A stretch of DNA of 64,000 nucleotides from Deinococcus sonorensis KR-87 (GCF_040256395.1 NZ_CP158299.1:2633501-2697500), one strand, 5' to 3'; numbered from the stretch's first letter, positions 52,501-62,318 are shown. Notes: generated by a model from the sequence alone, not told the origin. Numbers and translations are program-made.

Positions 52501-54025
52501 GCTTGTCCGGCTTCAGGGCCGGCATCTGACCGTCGTAGCCGAGCGAGGCGATCGGCTCGGCGCCCTTGTCGGCCACCGCCTTGACGTATTCCTCGTCCCA
52601 GCGCTCCCAGCCGAAGGCCAGCCGCGCCGCCTTGCTGAAGCTCGGCAGCTCCGTGTCGGCAGCCGGCAGGTGCGGCCCCTTGACCCGCTCGTGCGCCTGA
52701 TCGAAGTTGTAGCCCTTCTGGTGCACCCGCTCCAGCACCAGCCGCTGCACCTGTTCGTTGGCGTGGAGCCGCACGGTGCTGCCGCCCAGACACGCCACCA
52801 TCTTCTCGCCGGGGGCAAACGGCGCGGGGTCCGCGACCATGCTGCCCAGCGGAATCACGCCGCGTTCGCTGCTCCAGAAGTATTCCTTCTCGGTCTCGCC
52901 GAACCACAGCGGGCGCAGACCCATCGCGTCCACGCTGAACACACACTCGGTGCCGTCGCGCGCGATAATGGCCGCCGGACCCTGCGCCAGCGGCCCGCCC
53001 CCGGCCCGCAGCCCGATGTAGGCGCTCTGCAGGCTGGTGGAGAAGCTCTTGACCTCACTCAGCACCGGCGGGAACACACTCTCGATGGCCTCCAGCAGGC
53101 TCATGCCCTGGCGGTGGATGTGGCCAGCCAGCACCCGGTTCAGGTCCTGGCTGTCGCTGCCGCCGGTCAGCGGCAGGTTCAGCTGGTGGCCCTCCTTGCG
53201 CAGCCGGTCAATGGTGTTGATCTCGCCGTTGTGCGCCAGCAGGGTGAACGGCTGCACCTGCTCGAAGGTGCTGAGCGTGTTGGTGCTGTAGCGGTTGTGC
53301 CCGATGGTGCACACCGACATGAACTCGGGGTGCGAGAGGTCCGGGTAGTAGCGCGGCAGCAGTTCGGCGCTGCCGCGCACCTTGTACACCACGCTGTGGG
53401 TGCTGAGGCTCACCACATGCACCGGATGATGCGCTTCCAACTCCAGGCCCAGCTCGAACAGCTGCGCGTTGCGCTCGCGTGAGGTGTCGCCCTGGACCGT
53501 GCCGGCCAGCTGCACGAACTGCGGCTCGGTCAAGCGGGCCACCGGCCCCAGCGCCCGCGAGTACACTTGCCCTACCCGCTCGGTCAGCACCTGCACGCCG
53601 AAGCGCGACGCGGCCACCCGCAGCGCGTCCTGAATCTCGCGCACATTCACGCCCTGCGGCACGAACAGGTGGCCCACGAAGAAGGCGGGCGCGTCCACCA
53701 GGTCCGGGTTCAGGCGGGCGTCGGTCAGCCAGCGCCGCCACAGCAGGCGCGGGATGTCGGTCTGGATGCCGGCGCCGTCGCCCTCGCCGCGCACCTCGCC
53801 GCTGCGGTGGGCCATGTGTGCCAGTTCCTCCAGAGCGCGAACCACGTTGCCGTGGGTGGCGTCTCCGGTCTTGCGGATCTTGCAGAGGATGCCGCAGGCG
53901 TCATGCCCGATCTCGTCGAAGTTGCCGGGAAACTGCGGCTCCAGGCGCTCGCGCTCCGCCTGACGGTAGCGGCTGTCCTGCTGACCGTCGTGGCGACGGG
54001 GGGTGGTGGGGGTACGGTGGGTCAT
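49502..54025 (-). CDS. gltB: Glutamate synthase large subunit
   Basis: A 1507-residue GOGAT large subunit, producing two glutamates from glutamine and 2-oxoglutarate. The N-terminal glutaminase Cys is in 'HDACGILCK' (about residue 44, after a longer than usual leader to be removed). A central domain and the FMN/synthase domain follow ('ISAMSFGSQGE', 'GQGAKPGEGGHLPGKK'), then the [3Fe-4S] cysteines in 'CTICRGCQLDTC' and the C-terminal beta-helix. The ATG at 54023-54025 has AGGAGG upstream. No gltD (small subunit) is in the window. A motif shared with the lysJ promoter lies about 105 bases upstream. Confidence 0.97.
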   Translation of the reverse strand: MTHRTPTTPRRHDGQQDSRYRQAERERLEPQFPGNFDEIGHDACGILCKIRKTGDATHGNVVRALEELAHMAHRSGEVRGEGDGAGIQTDIPRLLWRRWLTDARLNPDLVDAPAFFVGHLFVPQGVNVREIQDALRVAASRFGVQVLTERVGQVYSRALGPVARLTEPQFVQLAGTVQGDTSRERNAQLFELGLELEAHHPVHVVSLSTHSVVYKVRGSAELLPRYYPDLSHPEFMSVCTIGHNRYSTNTLSTFEQVQPFTLLAHNGEINTIDRLRKEGHQLNLPLTGGSDSQDLNRVLAGHIHRQGMSLLEAIESVFPPVLSEVKSFSTSLQSAYIGLRAGGGPLAQGPAAIIARDGTECVFSVDAMGLRPLWFGETEKEYFWSSERGVIPLGSMVADPAPFAPGEKMVACLGGSTVRLHANEQVQRLVLERVHQKGYNFDQAHERVKGPHLPAADTELPSFSKAARLAFGWERWDEEYVKAVADKGAEPIASLGYDGQMPALKPDKPNLAEFFRETVAVVTNPAIDREREIEHFSTRALLGRRPLPGSSDGNSADILTPVLAATKAVAEQHGTLTVAGLKAYFQVAELVLALRPDETLASALERLFQQAAAAVREGAELLLLDDTALYQNGEAALDVALAVGSLEQRLTEQRDSRGVSLRRLTSVVVRSAQVRNLHDLMLLVGLGADAVEPVAAYALYPTPEAESRLVAGFSKGVEKVMSTMGIHELRGYGQIFASLGLAQDLMDALGVRGFWGGQKGYTLSGLEATLKRRLERFAQNAETLDRDQRFNPRVFKAAFSLANGEIEPADYQNRIRALETEMPLAARQLLDFRTPDGADAVDPDSVDLAIGGHSLPFVISAMSFGSQGETAFRSYVEAAKRLNILAMNGEGGEIPGMIGHYNHWRGQQVASGRFGVSSVMLNSCHVIEIKVGQGAKPGEGGHLPGKKVSAKVAAARHAVQGTDLISPSNNHDVYSIEDLAQLVEELKTINPNARISVKVPVVPGIGTIALGVAKAGAHIITLSGFEGGTGAARSHALKYAGMPVEFGVKRAHRALTAAGMRDRVELWADGGLKTALDVARMVALGADRVGFGTLSMVAIGCTICRGCQLDTCHVGITTQVETEEEAKAHGFKRFVPRVLPTEVDRLHAFYSGIASSLREIVAGLGLTSLSELRGRSDLLTASSEALDLSELLELSEEPEAWKRLGRRIIHKPLNYMTRMVSEWVTDAIEDEHEEEVIYRDGPVASAERALGTHLVGTLTRDRITSRGTRRVKLHFEAGSIPGNGLGAFNNAPVDIQVDGGAQDGVGKSALGGRIVILKGRNHQGDRVDGSVGKSFAYGAIGGRFLIQGSADSRFCVRLSGADVVLGGDLRAPVDDSLGALATRANAKGYAFEYMTAGRAVVVGDAGPWICSGMSGGVVYLRHEPEQGLDDAALKRRLAKGANVQILPLSTQGVADVRELLGDYHDQLLKSEQATPARRIAELLVNPAAHFRMVLPAAQAVDQTVATE

Positions 54026-54407
54026 GGCAGCCTCCTGCGCTGTCTGAGGTACCGGCTTCGGCACGGCTCCGGTGTTGTGATTGGGGGTCGGTCTCGTCCG
54101 GCAGCTCTACGGCGCCGCTTGGAAAATTATTCATACATTTGCATGTTTGGATGGTGTTCCGACTCGCGCTGTGCAGACGAGCTGCGCCGCAGCCGGCCTG
54201 CAGGCCCTCTTGAGCGCGCCGTTTGGGCCGGAGCGGAAGCGCTTCATCGAACGGTGTGACATCGCGCGTCTCCAATTGACCTTTGCCACCTGCTTCACAT
54301 ATTCTGTACGGTGAATCTGAACACTTAGGGGAAGTGTCCAGGCCACTCATATCGTCATGACTGCGACGTCGTTATCTATCTGCACTGTCGGCAACTGGGG
54401 GGAAGGT
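54026..54407. other. Divergent control region between gltB and spoVS-like gene
   Basis: 382 bases without a gene. It contains an AT-rich stretch at 54123-54150 with the 15-base motif TTCATACATTTGCAT (54130-54144). On the minus strand that stretch also offers -10-like sequences for gltB, leaving about 100 bases of untranslated leader. A further AT-rich stretch lies at 54296-54310. No leader peptide, T-box or terminator was found. Confidence 0.55.
54130..54144 (+). promoter_or_regulatory. 15-base motif shared with the lysJ upstream region
   Basis: TTCATACATTTGCAT matches TTCTTACACTTGCAT at 59606-59620 at 13 of 15 positions. It lies 105-119 bases before the gltB start, in the opposite orientation to the gene. 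A regulator site is possible; chance has not been excluded. Confidence 0.4.
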
Positions 54408-54698
54408 TTGGAAACCTTGAAGGTATCGGGGAAATCGCGGCCGAACGCAGTGGCGGGGGCCATTGCGGCGCTGCTCAGAAGCAACGGCGAGGTCGAGGTG
54501 CAGGCCATCGGCCCGGCGGCCGTGAATCAGGCGGTCAAGGCCATCGCCATCGCGCGCGGGTACATCATTCCGGAGAACCTGGACCTCACCACCCAGCCGG
54601 CCTTCGTCAAGCTCGACATCATGGACGAGGAACGCACCGCCGTGAAGTTCAACATCCAGGGCGTGCGCCTGGGCAACCCAGAACCGCGCTCCAGCTGA
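54408..54698 (+). CDS. SpoVS-family protein
   Basis: A 96-residue Alba-fold SpoVS homologue: 'LKVSGKSRPNAVAGAIAALLR' at the start, 'VEVQAIGPAAVNQAVKAIAIARGYI' in the middle, and 'VKFNIQGVRL' at the end. In sporeformers SpoVS affects cell division and spore coat; non-sporulating Deinococcus and Thermus carry homologues of unknown role, probably nucleic-acid binding. The start is the TTG at 54408 preceded by a purine-rich GGGGGGAAGG; the upstream ATG would add 17 residues with no family match. Confidence 0.9.
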   Translation: METLKVSGKSRPNAVAGAIAALLRSNGEVEVQAIGPAAVNQAVKAIAIARGYIIPENLDLTTQPAFVKLDIMDEERTAVKFNIQGVRLGNPEPRSS

Positions 54699-54772
54699 CC
54701 TGGCAGCGCCCTGCGCGCTTACCCTCATCAAACTTGATACCTCCGCGCTAAGATTCAGGTGGAGGTTCTGCC

Positions 54773-55450
54773 ATGATCTTCGGCCCCTACACCCTGCTGA
54801 TTCTGCTGATCTTCGCCGCGTCCCTGCTGATTCAGGGCTACCTCAGCCGCACCTACGCCCAGTGGTCGCAGGTACGCAACGCCCGCAACCTGAGCGGCGC
54901 CGAGGTGGCGCGGCGCATGCTGGACCAGCACGGTCTCCAGCAGGTCCAGATCGAGCTGGCCCCGGGCCGGCTCTCGGACCACTACGACCCGCAGCGCAAG
55001 GTGGTGCGCCTCTCGGCGGACAACTACCGGCTGCCCAGCCTGGCTGCCGCCGCCGTGGCCGCCCACGAAGTGGGGCATGCCCTGCAGGACCACAGCCACA
55101 TGCCGGCGCTGGCGCTGCGCAGTCAGCTGGCGGTGCCGCTGGGCCTGGGCATGAACTGGGCGCCGTGGCTGCTGCTGCTGGGCATCACGCTGCACTTCAC
55201 CGGGCTGATCTGGCTGGGCGTGCTGCTGTTCGGGGCGGCCCTGGCGTTTCATCTGATCACCCTGCCGGTGGAGTTCGACGCCAGCCGCCGCGCTCTGACC
55301 TACCTGAGCGGCAGCGGGCTGCTCAGCACCCCGGAACTGCAGGGGGCGCGCACAGTACTCACCGCCGCCGCCCTGACCTATGTGGCCGGCTTCGCCATGG
55401 CACTGGTGCAGTTCCTGAACGTGCTGGGTCTGGCACGCAACCGCAGCTGA
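54773..55450 (+). CDS. Membrane zinc metallopeptidase, YugP type
   Basis: A 225-residue membrane protein with an N-terminal helix (about residues 4-22), the zinc motif HEVGH at 98-102, and two to three further hydrophobic helices. '[14 protein letters not shown]' precedes the zinc helix as in YugP-type neutral peptidases. The substrate is unknown. GGTGGAGG lies before the ATG. It stands between spoVS and rsmB on the same strand. Confidence 0.92.
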   Translation: MIFGPYTLLILLIFAASLLIQGYLSRTYAQWSQVRNARNLSGAEVARRMLDQHGLQQVQIELAPGRLSDHYDPQRKVVRLSADNYRLPSLAAAAVAAHEVGHALQDHSHMPALALRSQLAVPLGLGMNWAPWLLLLGITLHFTGLIWLGVLLFGAALAFHLITLPVEFDASRRALTYLSGSGLLSTPELQGARTVLTAAALTYVAGFAMALVQFLNVLGLARNRS

Positions 55451-55508
55451 GCGCGTTCTTGAGCCGGAGCGGGCCATCCACAGCGGGTGGCCCGCTATGC
55501 TGAGCCGC

Positions 55509-56759
55509 ATGACTGTGCCCACCCCCAAGAAGGCCAACCCGGCCCGTTCCCTGGCTATGCGGGTGCTGGGGACCGTGCTGGAGTCTGCCAGCTTTGCTGC
55601 CCCTACCCTGGACGACGCGCTGCAACAGGCCCGCCTCAGCGCGCGGGACGCCGGTCTGGCCACCCACCTGGTGTACGGTACGCTGCGCCACCTGCCGGTG
55701 CTGGACGCTGCCCTGGCGCCACTGCTGCGCGGCCCCACCCCGCTGCACACCCGGGTGCTGCTGCTGTGCGGCAGCTTCGAGAAGCTGGTGCTGGGCACGC
55801 CGCCGCACGCGGTGGTCAACGAGTACGTGACGCTGGCCCGCCAGGGCAAGCAGCCGCCCGGCCTGATCAACGCAGTCCTGCGCCGGGTGGAGCTGCTGGG
55901 GCCGCTGGACCCGCAGTCCACCCTGCCGGCGTGGCTGGCGGACGAATACCGCGCGGCCTACGGAGACGCGGCCCCGGCCATCTTCCAGAGCCTGCTGGAA
56001 CCGCAGCCGCTGTGGCTGCGGCTGCGGCCCGCCGGCGTGGAGGCGCTGGAGGAGGAGGGCGGCACGCTGGAACCGGGGGCGAATGACATGTACCGGGTGC
56101 AGCTGGGTCGCCCACTGCGTGACAGCGCCGCCTTCCGGCAGGGCTGGGCACAGCCGATCAACCCGGCCAGCCTCGCCTGTGTGCAGGCGCTTGGCGACGT
56201 CTCGGGCCAGCCGGTGCTGGACCTGGCGGGCGGCGCGGGCGTGAAGGCGGCGATGCTGGCGGCGGCCGGAGCGAACGTCACCAGCGTGGACGTGGTGGAG
56301 GGCAAACACCGCGCCGCCCGGCGCAACCTGGAGCGGCTGGGCCTGCAGGCCCGCTTCGTGACGGCCAACCTGACCGCCACCCCGGACCTCTCCCCCGCGC
56401 CCGCCGTGCTGCTGGACGCGCCATGCACCGGCAGCGGCACCCTGCGCGCCCACCCGGAAATCAAGCTGCGCCTGACGCCGGCGTCGGTGCAGGAACTGGC
56501 TGACCTGCAGGGCCAGCTGCTGGACACAGCGGCCCAGCTGACCCTGCCGGGCGGGGTGCTGGTCTACAGCGTCTGCAGCGTCACGCACGCGGAAGGGCCG
56601 GACATGGTGGAGGGGTTCCTGAGCCGGCACCCGGAGTTCCAGCCGGAACCGCTGCCGGATCTGGATGTACCGGCCGTCCCGAGCGGCCAGGGCGTGCTGA
56701 CCGTGCCGCTGGACGGCATCGACGGCTTCTTCATTGCCCGGATGCGGCGCCAGGATTGA
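55509..56759 (+). CDS. rsmB: 16S rRNA m5C967 methyltransferase
   Basis: A 416-residue RsmB. The N-terminal NusB-like RNA-binding domain (about residues 15-140) is followed by a SAM-dependent m5C methyltransferase core with '[16 protein letters not shown]', '[18 protein letters not shown]' (first Cys) and '[12 protein letters not shown]' (catalytic Cys). The first motif is AGGAG rather than the usual APGGKT, a mild variation. TATGCT (55496-55501) lies seven bases before the ATG at 55509; the in-frame ATG at 55497 is part of that -10. Confidence 0.94.
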   Translation: MTVPTPKKANPARSLAMRVLGTVLESASFAAPTLDDALQQARLSARDAGLATHLVYGTLRHLPVLDAALAPLLRGPTPLHTRVLLLCGSFEKLVLGTPPHAVVNEYVTLARQGKQPPGLINAVLRRVELLGPLDPQSTLPAWLADEYRAAYGDAAPAIFQSLLEPQPLWLRLRPAGVEALEEEGGTLEPGANDMYRVQLGRPLRDSAAFRQGWAQPINPASLACVQALGDVSGQPVLDLAGGAGVKAAMLAAAGANVTSVDVVEGKHRAARRNLERLGLQARFVTANLTATPDLSPAPAVLLDAPCTGSGTLRAHPEIKLRLTPASVQELADLQGQLLDTAAQLTLPGGVLVYSVCSVTHAEGPDMVEGFLSRHPEFQPEPLPDLDVPAVPSGQGVLTVPLDGIDGFFIARMRRQD

Positions 56760-56774
56760 CCCGCCGCCTGACGT

Positions 56775-57416
56775 TCAGGTCAGGCGGTCCAGATGACCTG
56801 CGTCCGCGATCCGCAGCAACTGCGGTGGCTGACCGGGTGTCCAGAGCAGCTCAGTCAGCGCCGCGTTGCGGTGCTGATACTGGCCGGCCAGCCACGTGTC
56901 GCGCTCGTCCTGGCCGCTCAGCCGGGCAAGCAGCGCGGTGAGCGCCGCCCCGTGCGACACCACCACCACGGCCTGCTCCGGCTGGAGCGGCAGCGCCAGC
57001 AGCGCCGCCTCGAACCGCATGCCGACGGCCCGCAGCGACTCGCCGCCCGGGTAGCCGAAGTGGCCGTCCGGCGCGGTCATCTCGGCGGCGCGCTCGTGCA
57101 TGTCGCGGTAGGGCCGGCCGCGCCAGTCGCCCGCATGAATCTCCTGCGCGCCCTCCAGCACCGTCAGCGGCACACCCAGCCGCTGGGCGATGGCCAGCCC
57201 GGTCTGGCGCGCCCGCAGGTACGGGCTGGCATACACCTGCACCGGCGGCGGCCGGACGGCGGCCAGCACCTCCGCCACCGCCCGGGCCTGCTGCCAGCCG
57301 AGTTCGGTGAGCGCGTCCTCGGCGCTGTCCTCGCCGCGCAGGCGCTGGGTGATGTTGCCGTCCGTCTGGCCGTGGCGGATCAGATACAGGCGAACGGTCG
57401 GCGCGTCGGAGGTCAT
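56775..57416 (-). CDS. Histidine phosphatase (phosphoglycerate mutase-like)
   Basis: A 213-residue member of the histidine phosphatase superfamily. The phosphoacceptor His is in 'LIRHGQTDGN', followed by 'YASPYLRARQTG' and the second His in 'VVVVSHGAAL'. It could be a cobalamin-type or general sugar phosphatase; a mutase role is not indicated. The start overlaps the stop of the PdxR-type gene (ATGA), and TACCCT lies seven bases before the ATG. Start at 57414-57416; the longer frame is antisense. Confidence 0.92.
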   Translation of the reverse strand: MTSDAPTVRLYLIRHGQTDGNITQRLRGEDSAEDALTELGWQQARAVAEVLAAVRPPPVQVYASPYLRARQTGLAIAQRLGVPLTVLEGAQEIHAGDWRGRPYRDMHERAAEMTAPDGHFGYPGGESLRAVGMRFEAALLALPLQPEQAVVVVSHGAALTALLARLSGQDERDTWLAGQYQHRNAALTELLWTPGQPPQLLRIADAGHLDRLT

Positions 57417-58894
57417 GCCTGTGAGGGTAGCAGGCCAGCCGCCTGCCGCACGGCCCACACCACCACGGCGGCCCCCTCCAGCAGCTCCCGCACCGTCAGA
57501 CCGCCGTAGCCGAGCAGCAGCGCCTGCGGCGCCGGCCCCTGGGTGTAGCTGTCCAGCGTGCTGACCCGCACCCCGCGCTCCAGGCAGACCGCCGCGATCT
57601 GCTGGGCCTTTAGCGGCGCGCTCAGGTGCAGGCAGGCGTGCAGCCCGGCCTCGATGCCGCCCAGCCGGGCCAGCGGCGCGAGCGGGGCCAGCTGCTGATG
57701 CAGCAGCGCGCTCAGCATCCGGTAGTGACGGCGGGTGCGGCGGATGTGCCGGTCCAGGTCACCCTGCTGCAGCAGATGCGTGACGGCCACCTGCACCGGC
57801 CACGCGCTCCCCGAGTCGGCCAGCACCTTCTGCCTCAGCAGGGCCGGCAGCAGCGCCGGCGACGCCATCAGGTACCCGAGCCGCAGGGCCGGCGTCAGCA
57901 CCTTGCTGAGGGTGCCCAGGTACAGCACCCGCCCGCTGCGGTCCAGGCTGGCCAGGGTGGGCAGCGGCGGCGCGCCGTACCGGTACTCGCTGTCGTAGTC
58001 GTCCTCGATGATCAGGGCGTCGTGCTGCTCGGCCCAGGCCAGCAGCGCCAGCCGCCGGGCGGCGCTCATCCGCACCGCCAGCGGGTACTGATGGCTGGGC
58101 GTCACGTAGACCAGCCGGGCCGCCGGCAGCTGTTCCACCACCAGGCCGTCCTGATCCACCGGTACCGAGAGCAGCTCCGCACCGCTCTCGGCCAGGGCAG
58201 TGCGGGCCAGCCGGTAGCCGGGGTTCTCGATGGTCACCCGGTCGCCCGGCCGCACCAGCCCCCGCGCGATCAGGCCGATGCCCTGCACCGCGCCGCCCGT
58301 CACGATCAGCTGCTCCGGTCGGGCCGGCAGGCCCCGGGAGCGGCCCAGATAGGCGGCCAGCGCGGCCCGCAGTTCCTGTTCTCCAGCCGGGTCCCCGTAG
58401 TCGTTGGGCGGCAGCTGCCGGGCGGCGTGCTGCCAGCTGCGCTGCCATGCACGGCGGTCCAGGGTCTGCAGGGTCGGCTGGCCCAGCCGGAAGTCCAGGG
58501 TGCCGGCCAGCGGTGCGTCGGTCGGCACCGGCAGGGTGTCCGGCAGCCAGCCGGGGGCCAGCGGCGCCGTGACCGGCGCCGGCAGCCGGGCCGCCTGCAC
58601 GGTGGTGCGGCTGCCGCCCCGGCTGCCCAGATAGCCTTCCAGCGTCAGCTCGCTGTAGGCCTCCACCACAGTGCCGCGCGCCACGCCCAGCTGCGACGCC
58701 AGGCTGCGGCTGGAGGGCAGGGCCGTACCCTGCGGCAGCCGGCCTGCCTGGATCGCCGTCCGCAACTGCTGGGCCAGCTGCGCTGCCAGCGGTCCAGCGC
58801 CGTCCCGCTGCAGGCTCGGCTGGAACGGCAGCTCCGGCCCGCTGCGAAGTGGTCCAGTTGAAAGCGTCAGAACTGGTGCTGTCGGGTGATCCAT
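57413..58894 (-). CDS. MocR/PdxR-type regulator (GntR HTH fused to aminotransferase)
   Basis: A 493-residue protein with an N-terminal GntR winged helix ('LPSSRSLASQLGVARGTVVEAYSEL', about residues 58-85) and a C-terminal fold type I aminotransferase-like domain. The PLP Lys is in 'LGTLSKVLTPALRLGY', and 'NPGYRLARTAL' and 'IIEDDYDSEY' hold family residues. MocR/PdxR proteins sense PLP and control vitamin B6 genes. The divergent gene encodes a PNP-oxidase-like protein, a plausible target. No pdxST is in view. It is coupled to the downstream histidine phosphatase. Confidence 0.93.
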   Translation of the reverse strand: MDHPTAPVLTLSTGPLRSGPELPFQPSLQRDGAGPLAAQLAQQLRTAIQAGRLPQGTALPSSRSLASQLGVARGTVVEAYSELTLEGYLGSRGGSRTTVQAARLPAPVTAPLAPGWLPDTLPVPTDAPLAGTLDFRLGQPTLQTLDRRAWQRSWQHAARQLPPNDYGDPAGEQELRAALAAYLGRSRGLPARPEQLIVTGGAVQGIGLIARGLVRPGDRVTIENPGYRLARTALAESGAELLSVPVDQDGLVVEQLPAARLVYVTPSHQYPLAVRMSAARRLALLAWAEQHDALIIEDDYDSEYRYGAPPLPTLASLDRSGRVLYLGTLSKVLTPALRLGYLMASPALLPALLRQKVLADSGSAWPVQVAVTHLLQQGDLDRHIRRTRRHYRMLSALLHQQLAPLAPLARLGGIEAGLHACLHLSAPLKAQQIAAVCLERGVRVSTLDSYTQGPAPQALLLGYGGLTVRELLEGAAVVVWAVRQAAGLLPSQA

Positions 58895-59019
58895 CTGCCG
58901 GGTAGCCTAGCAGAGATGATCCGACCCGTGCCGAGCGCTCCCCCGCCGATTCAGTCCGTTCTCCTGACGTCCGCATTGCTCGTCCATCACCTGACCACCT
59001 CTGCCTGGATGGTCCTGGC

Positions 59020-59598
59020 ATGACTTCCTACTACGACCCGACCGTCCGGGACCCCTCCATCTCCCGCCGCCCGCTCAACCGCCGGGACGACGCCTGGATC
59101 CGGGCGCTGCTGGAGCGGGTGAAGGTGTGCCGCATCGCCACCGTCTGGGACACCCTGCCATTCGTGAATCCCACCAGTTTCGTGTACCGGCCGGCCAGCC
59201 ACGACGTGATCTACCACTCGAACCTCGCCGGGCGGGTGCGCGCCAACACCGAGCGCCAGCCGCAGGTCTGTTTCGAGGCGTCGGAGATTGGGGCCTTTCT
59301 GCCGAGCAACGACCCGCTGGAACTCACCGTCCAGTACCGCAGCGTGGTGGCCTTCGGAGGAGTGCGGCTGCTCCAGGGCGATGAGGCGCGGCAGGCCCTC
59401 TACGACCTCTCGGTCCGCTACTTCCCGGCGCTGCGGCCCGGCCAGGAAACGCGCCCGATCACCGACGATGATCTGGCCCGCACCAGCGTGTACGCCCTGC
59501 AGATCGAGCGCTGGAGCGGCAAGGAGAACTGGGCGGATCAGGCGATCCAGACCGACAAATGGCCTGCCCTCTCCGACATTCATATGCAAAGTATTTGA
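59020..59598 (+). CDS. Pyridoxamine 5'-phosphate oxidase-family FMN protein
   Basis: A 192-residue split-barrel FMN-binding protein of the PNPOx/NimA-like group. Family segments include 'RVKVCRIATVWDTLPFVNPTSFVY', 'IYHSNLAGRVRANTERQPQVCFEASE' and 'YRSVVAFGGVRLL'. It is not a classical PdxH, whose sequence is longer at the C-terminus. It is divergent from the PdxR-type regulator, which supports a link to B6 metabolism. The stop codon overlaps the -35 element of the lysJ promoter. Confidence 0.9.
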   Translation: MTSYYDPTVRDPSISRRPLNRRDDAWIRALLERVKVCRIATVWDTLPFVNPTSFVYRPASHDVIYHSNLAGRVRANTERQPQVCFEASEIGAFLPSNDPLELTVQYRSVVAFGGVRLLQGDEARQALYDLSVRYFPALRPGQETRPITDDDLARTSVYALQIERWSGKENWADQAIQTDKWPALSDIHMQSI

Positions 59599-59623
59599 CA
59601 GATTTTTCTTACACTTGCATACT
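59595..59623 (+). promoter_or_regulatory. lysJ promoter and motif shared with gltB
   Basis: TTGACA (59595-59600) and CATACT (59618-59623) are spaced by 17 bases, overlapping the PNPOx-like stop codon. The shared motif TTCTTACACTTGCAT (59606-59620) fills the spacer and -10, a position suited to repression. A second -10-like TACACT lies at 59679-59684. TATGCAA upstream (59582-59588) and TTGCATA (59615-59621) are mirror copies. Confidence 0.65.
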
Positions 59624-59737
59624 GAGAGCACCGTAGCGTCCGGCAGTGCCGGCACCAATGTTCCGCTGCCCCGTCCCGTACACTGAAGGCACACGCGGCA
59701 CGCCGGCCCCAGGCCGGACGCCGCCGAAGGAGGACCC

Positions 59738-60985
<1,248 letters not shown>

Positions 60986-61001
60986 CGAACGTCGTCCTGT
61001 C

Positions 61002-61035
61002 AGAACGAGTCCGCGCCCTGTGCCGGGCTCGTTCT
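61002..61035 (+). terminator. Probable lysJ terminator hairpin
   Basis: An outer 8-bp stem (61002-61009 with 61028-61035) with further inner pairing lies 16 bases after the lysJ stop. Only short T stretches are present, so efficiency is uncertain. Confidence 0.55.
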
Positions 61036-61093
61036 GCTGTGGTGATGAACCTCTCCGCCACCCGGCCCGGCCCACTCCACTATGCTCGCTGCT

Positions 61094-61876
61094 ATGACCG
61101 ACACCCTTCCTGCCCGTCCGCTGGCCGCCGGTCAGCCGTACCGCGTCGAGCGCCACGTGCTGGCCGGCATCCCCTGCCTGATCGAATGCCCGGACCATGA
61201 CGGGCCGCTGAGCGCGCTGTGCGTGGTGCTGCATGGGGCCTACAACAGCAAGGAGGGCAAACTGGGTGTGTATCCGGAGCTGTGCGCGCACGGGGTGGCG
61301 GTGGTGCTGCCGGACGCGGCCCTGCACGGCGAGCGCCAGGACCCGCAGCACTCGCCGGACGTGCTGGGCGAACGTAACTACGTCTGGACGGCCGCGGCCC
61401 GCACCTCGCACGAGATGGGCCGGCTGATCGACGCCCTGCACGCCCAGTACGGGCCGCTGCCGGTCTGGGCGGTGGGCAGCAGCATGGGCGGCTACACGGC
61501 CCAGTTCCTGGCCCTGCAGGAACCGAGGGTCACGCGGGTGGCGGCCGTCATCACGGCGGGCGTGTGGCAGGACCCGCGCGCCACCCTCCCGGAAGCGCGC
61601 GCCTATCTGGACGGTTTCCGGCCGGTCCAGCACGCCCGGCTGGCGCCGCCCACCGCCCTGCTGCTGCTGAACGGCACGGCGGACGAGGTCTTCCCCCTGA
61701 GCGCCGTGGAACAGACGGTCCAGGCCTACCGGGCCGCGTATGCCCAGGCCGGCTGCCCGGAGCAGTTCGAGGCGCGGCTGTACGAGGGCGTGCCGCATTA
61801 CACCAGCCGCGGCATGCAACGTGACGTGGTGCGCTTCCTGCTGGACGGCCTGCCGACCGCTACACTGCGGCCATGA
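61094..61876 (+). CDS. Alpha/beta-hydrolase, esterase type
   Basis: A 260-residue alpha/beta-hydrolase. The oxyanion region is 'VVLHGAYNSKEG', the nucleophile Ser is in 'GSSMGGYTA', the Asp is likely in 'NGTADEVFPL', and the His is in 'VPHYTSRG'. The substrate is unknown. TATGCT (61081-61086) lies seven bases before the ATG at 61094, which rules out the ATG within that -10. The stop overlaps the start of the next gene (ATGA), although that gene also has its own -10 within this one. Confidence 0.9.
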   Translation: MTDTLPARPLAAGQPYRVERHVLAGIPCLIECPDHDGPLSALCVVLHGAYNSKEGKLGVYPELCAHGVAVVLPDAALHGERQDPQHSPDVLGERNYVWTAAARTSHEMGRLIDALHAQYGPLPVWAVGSSMGGYTAQFLALQEPRVTRVAAVITAGVWQDPRATLPEARAYLDGFRPVQHARLAPPTALLLLNGTADEVFPLSAVEQTVQAYRAAYAQAGCPEQFEARLYEGVPHYTSRGMQRDVVRFLLDGLPTATLRP

Positions 61877-62241
61877 CCAAGGCCGCCCCCCCTCAGGTGC
61901 AGATGTTCGGCCTGAAAAAATCCAGCGCCACCCGCGCCGCCGAGCGCTTCTACAAGGAACGGCGCGTCAAGGTGATCTTCGTGGACCTCGCCAGCCGGCC
62001 CATTGCACGCGGTGAGCTGAACCGCTTCGTGCAGCGCTTCGGCCTGACGGCCCTGCTGGACCTGGAAGGCAAGACGTACGAGCGGCTCGGGCTGGCCTAC
62101 CTGCGGATCAGCGAGGAGGGCCTGATCGAGCGTGTCATTCAGCATCCGGAGCTGTTGCGGCTACCACTGATCCGCGCCGGCAAGGTGCTGACGGTGGGTG
62201 AGGACCCGGCCGGGTGGGCGACCACGCTGGACCAAACCTGA
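61873..62241 (+). CDS. ArsC/Spx-family protein with Ser replacing the catalytic Cys
   Basis: A 122-residue protein of the thioredoxin-fold ArsC/Spx/YffB family. The N-terminal strand-loop 'VQMFGLKKSSATRAAERFY' aligns with the family's G-x-K-N-C-D-T, placing Ser17 at the catalytic Cys position; no Cys is visible elsewhere. 'LPLIRAGKVLTVGEDPAGW' is the usual C-terminal family segment. Arsenate reduction by the normal chemistry is therefore unlikely. It overlaps the esterase by four bases and has its own TACACT (61861-61866) six bases upstream. Confidence 0.88.
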   Translation: MTKAAPPQVQMFGLKKSSATRAAERFYKERRVKVIFVDLASRPIARGELNRFVQRFGLTALLDLEGKTYERLGLAYLRISEEGLIERVIQHPELLRLPLIRAGKVLTVGEDPAGWATTLDQT

Positions 62242-62318
62242 CCGAACTTTGAGAAGTCCCGCAAGACGGCAGCGAAGCGGTTCAGCTTGGCATCAGTGAC
62301 GAACGCCACCATAGACCC

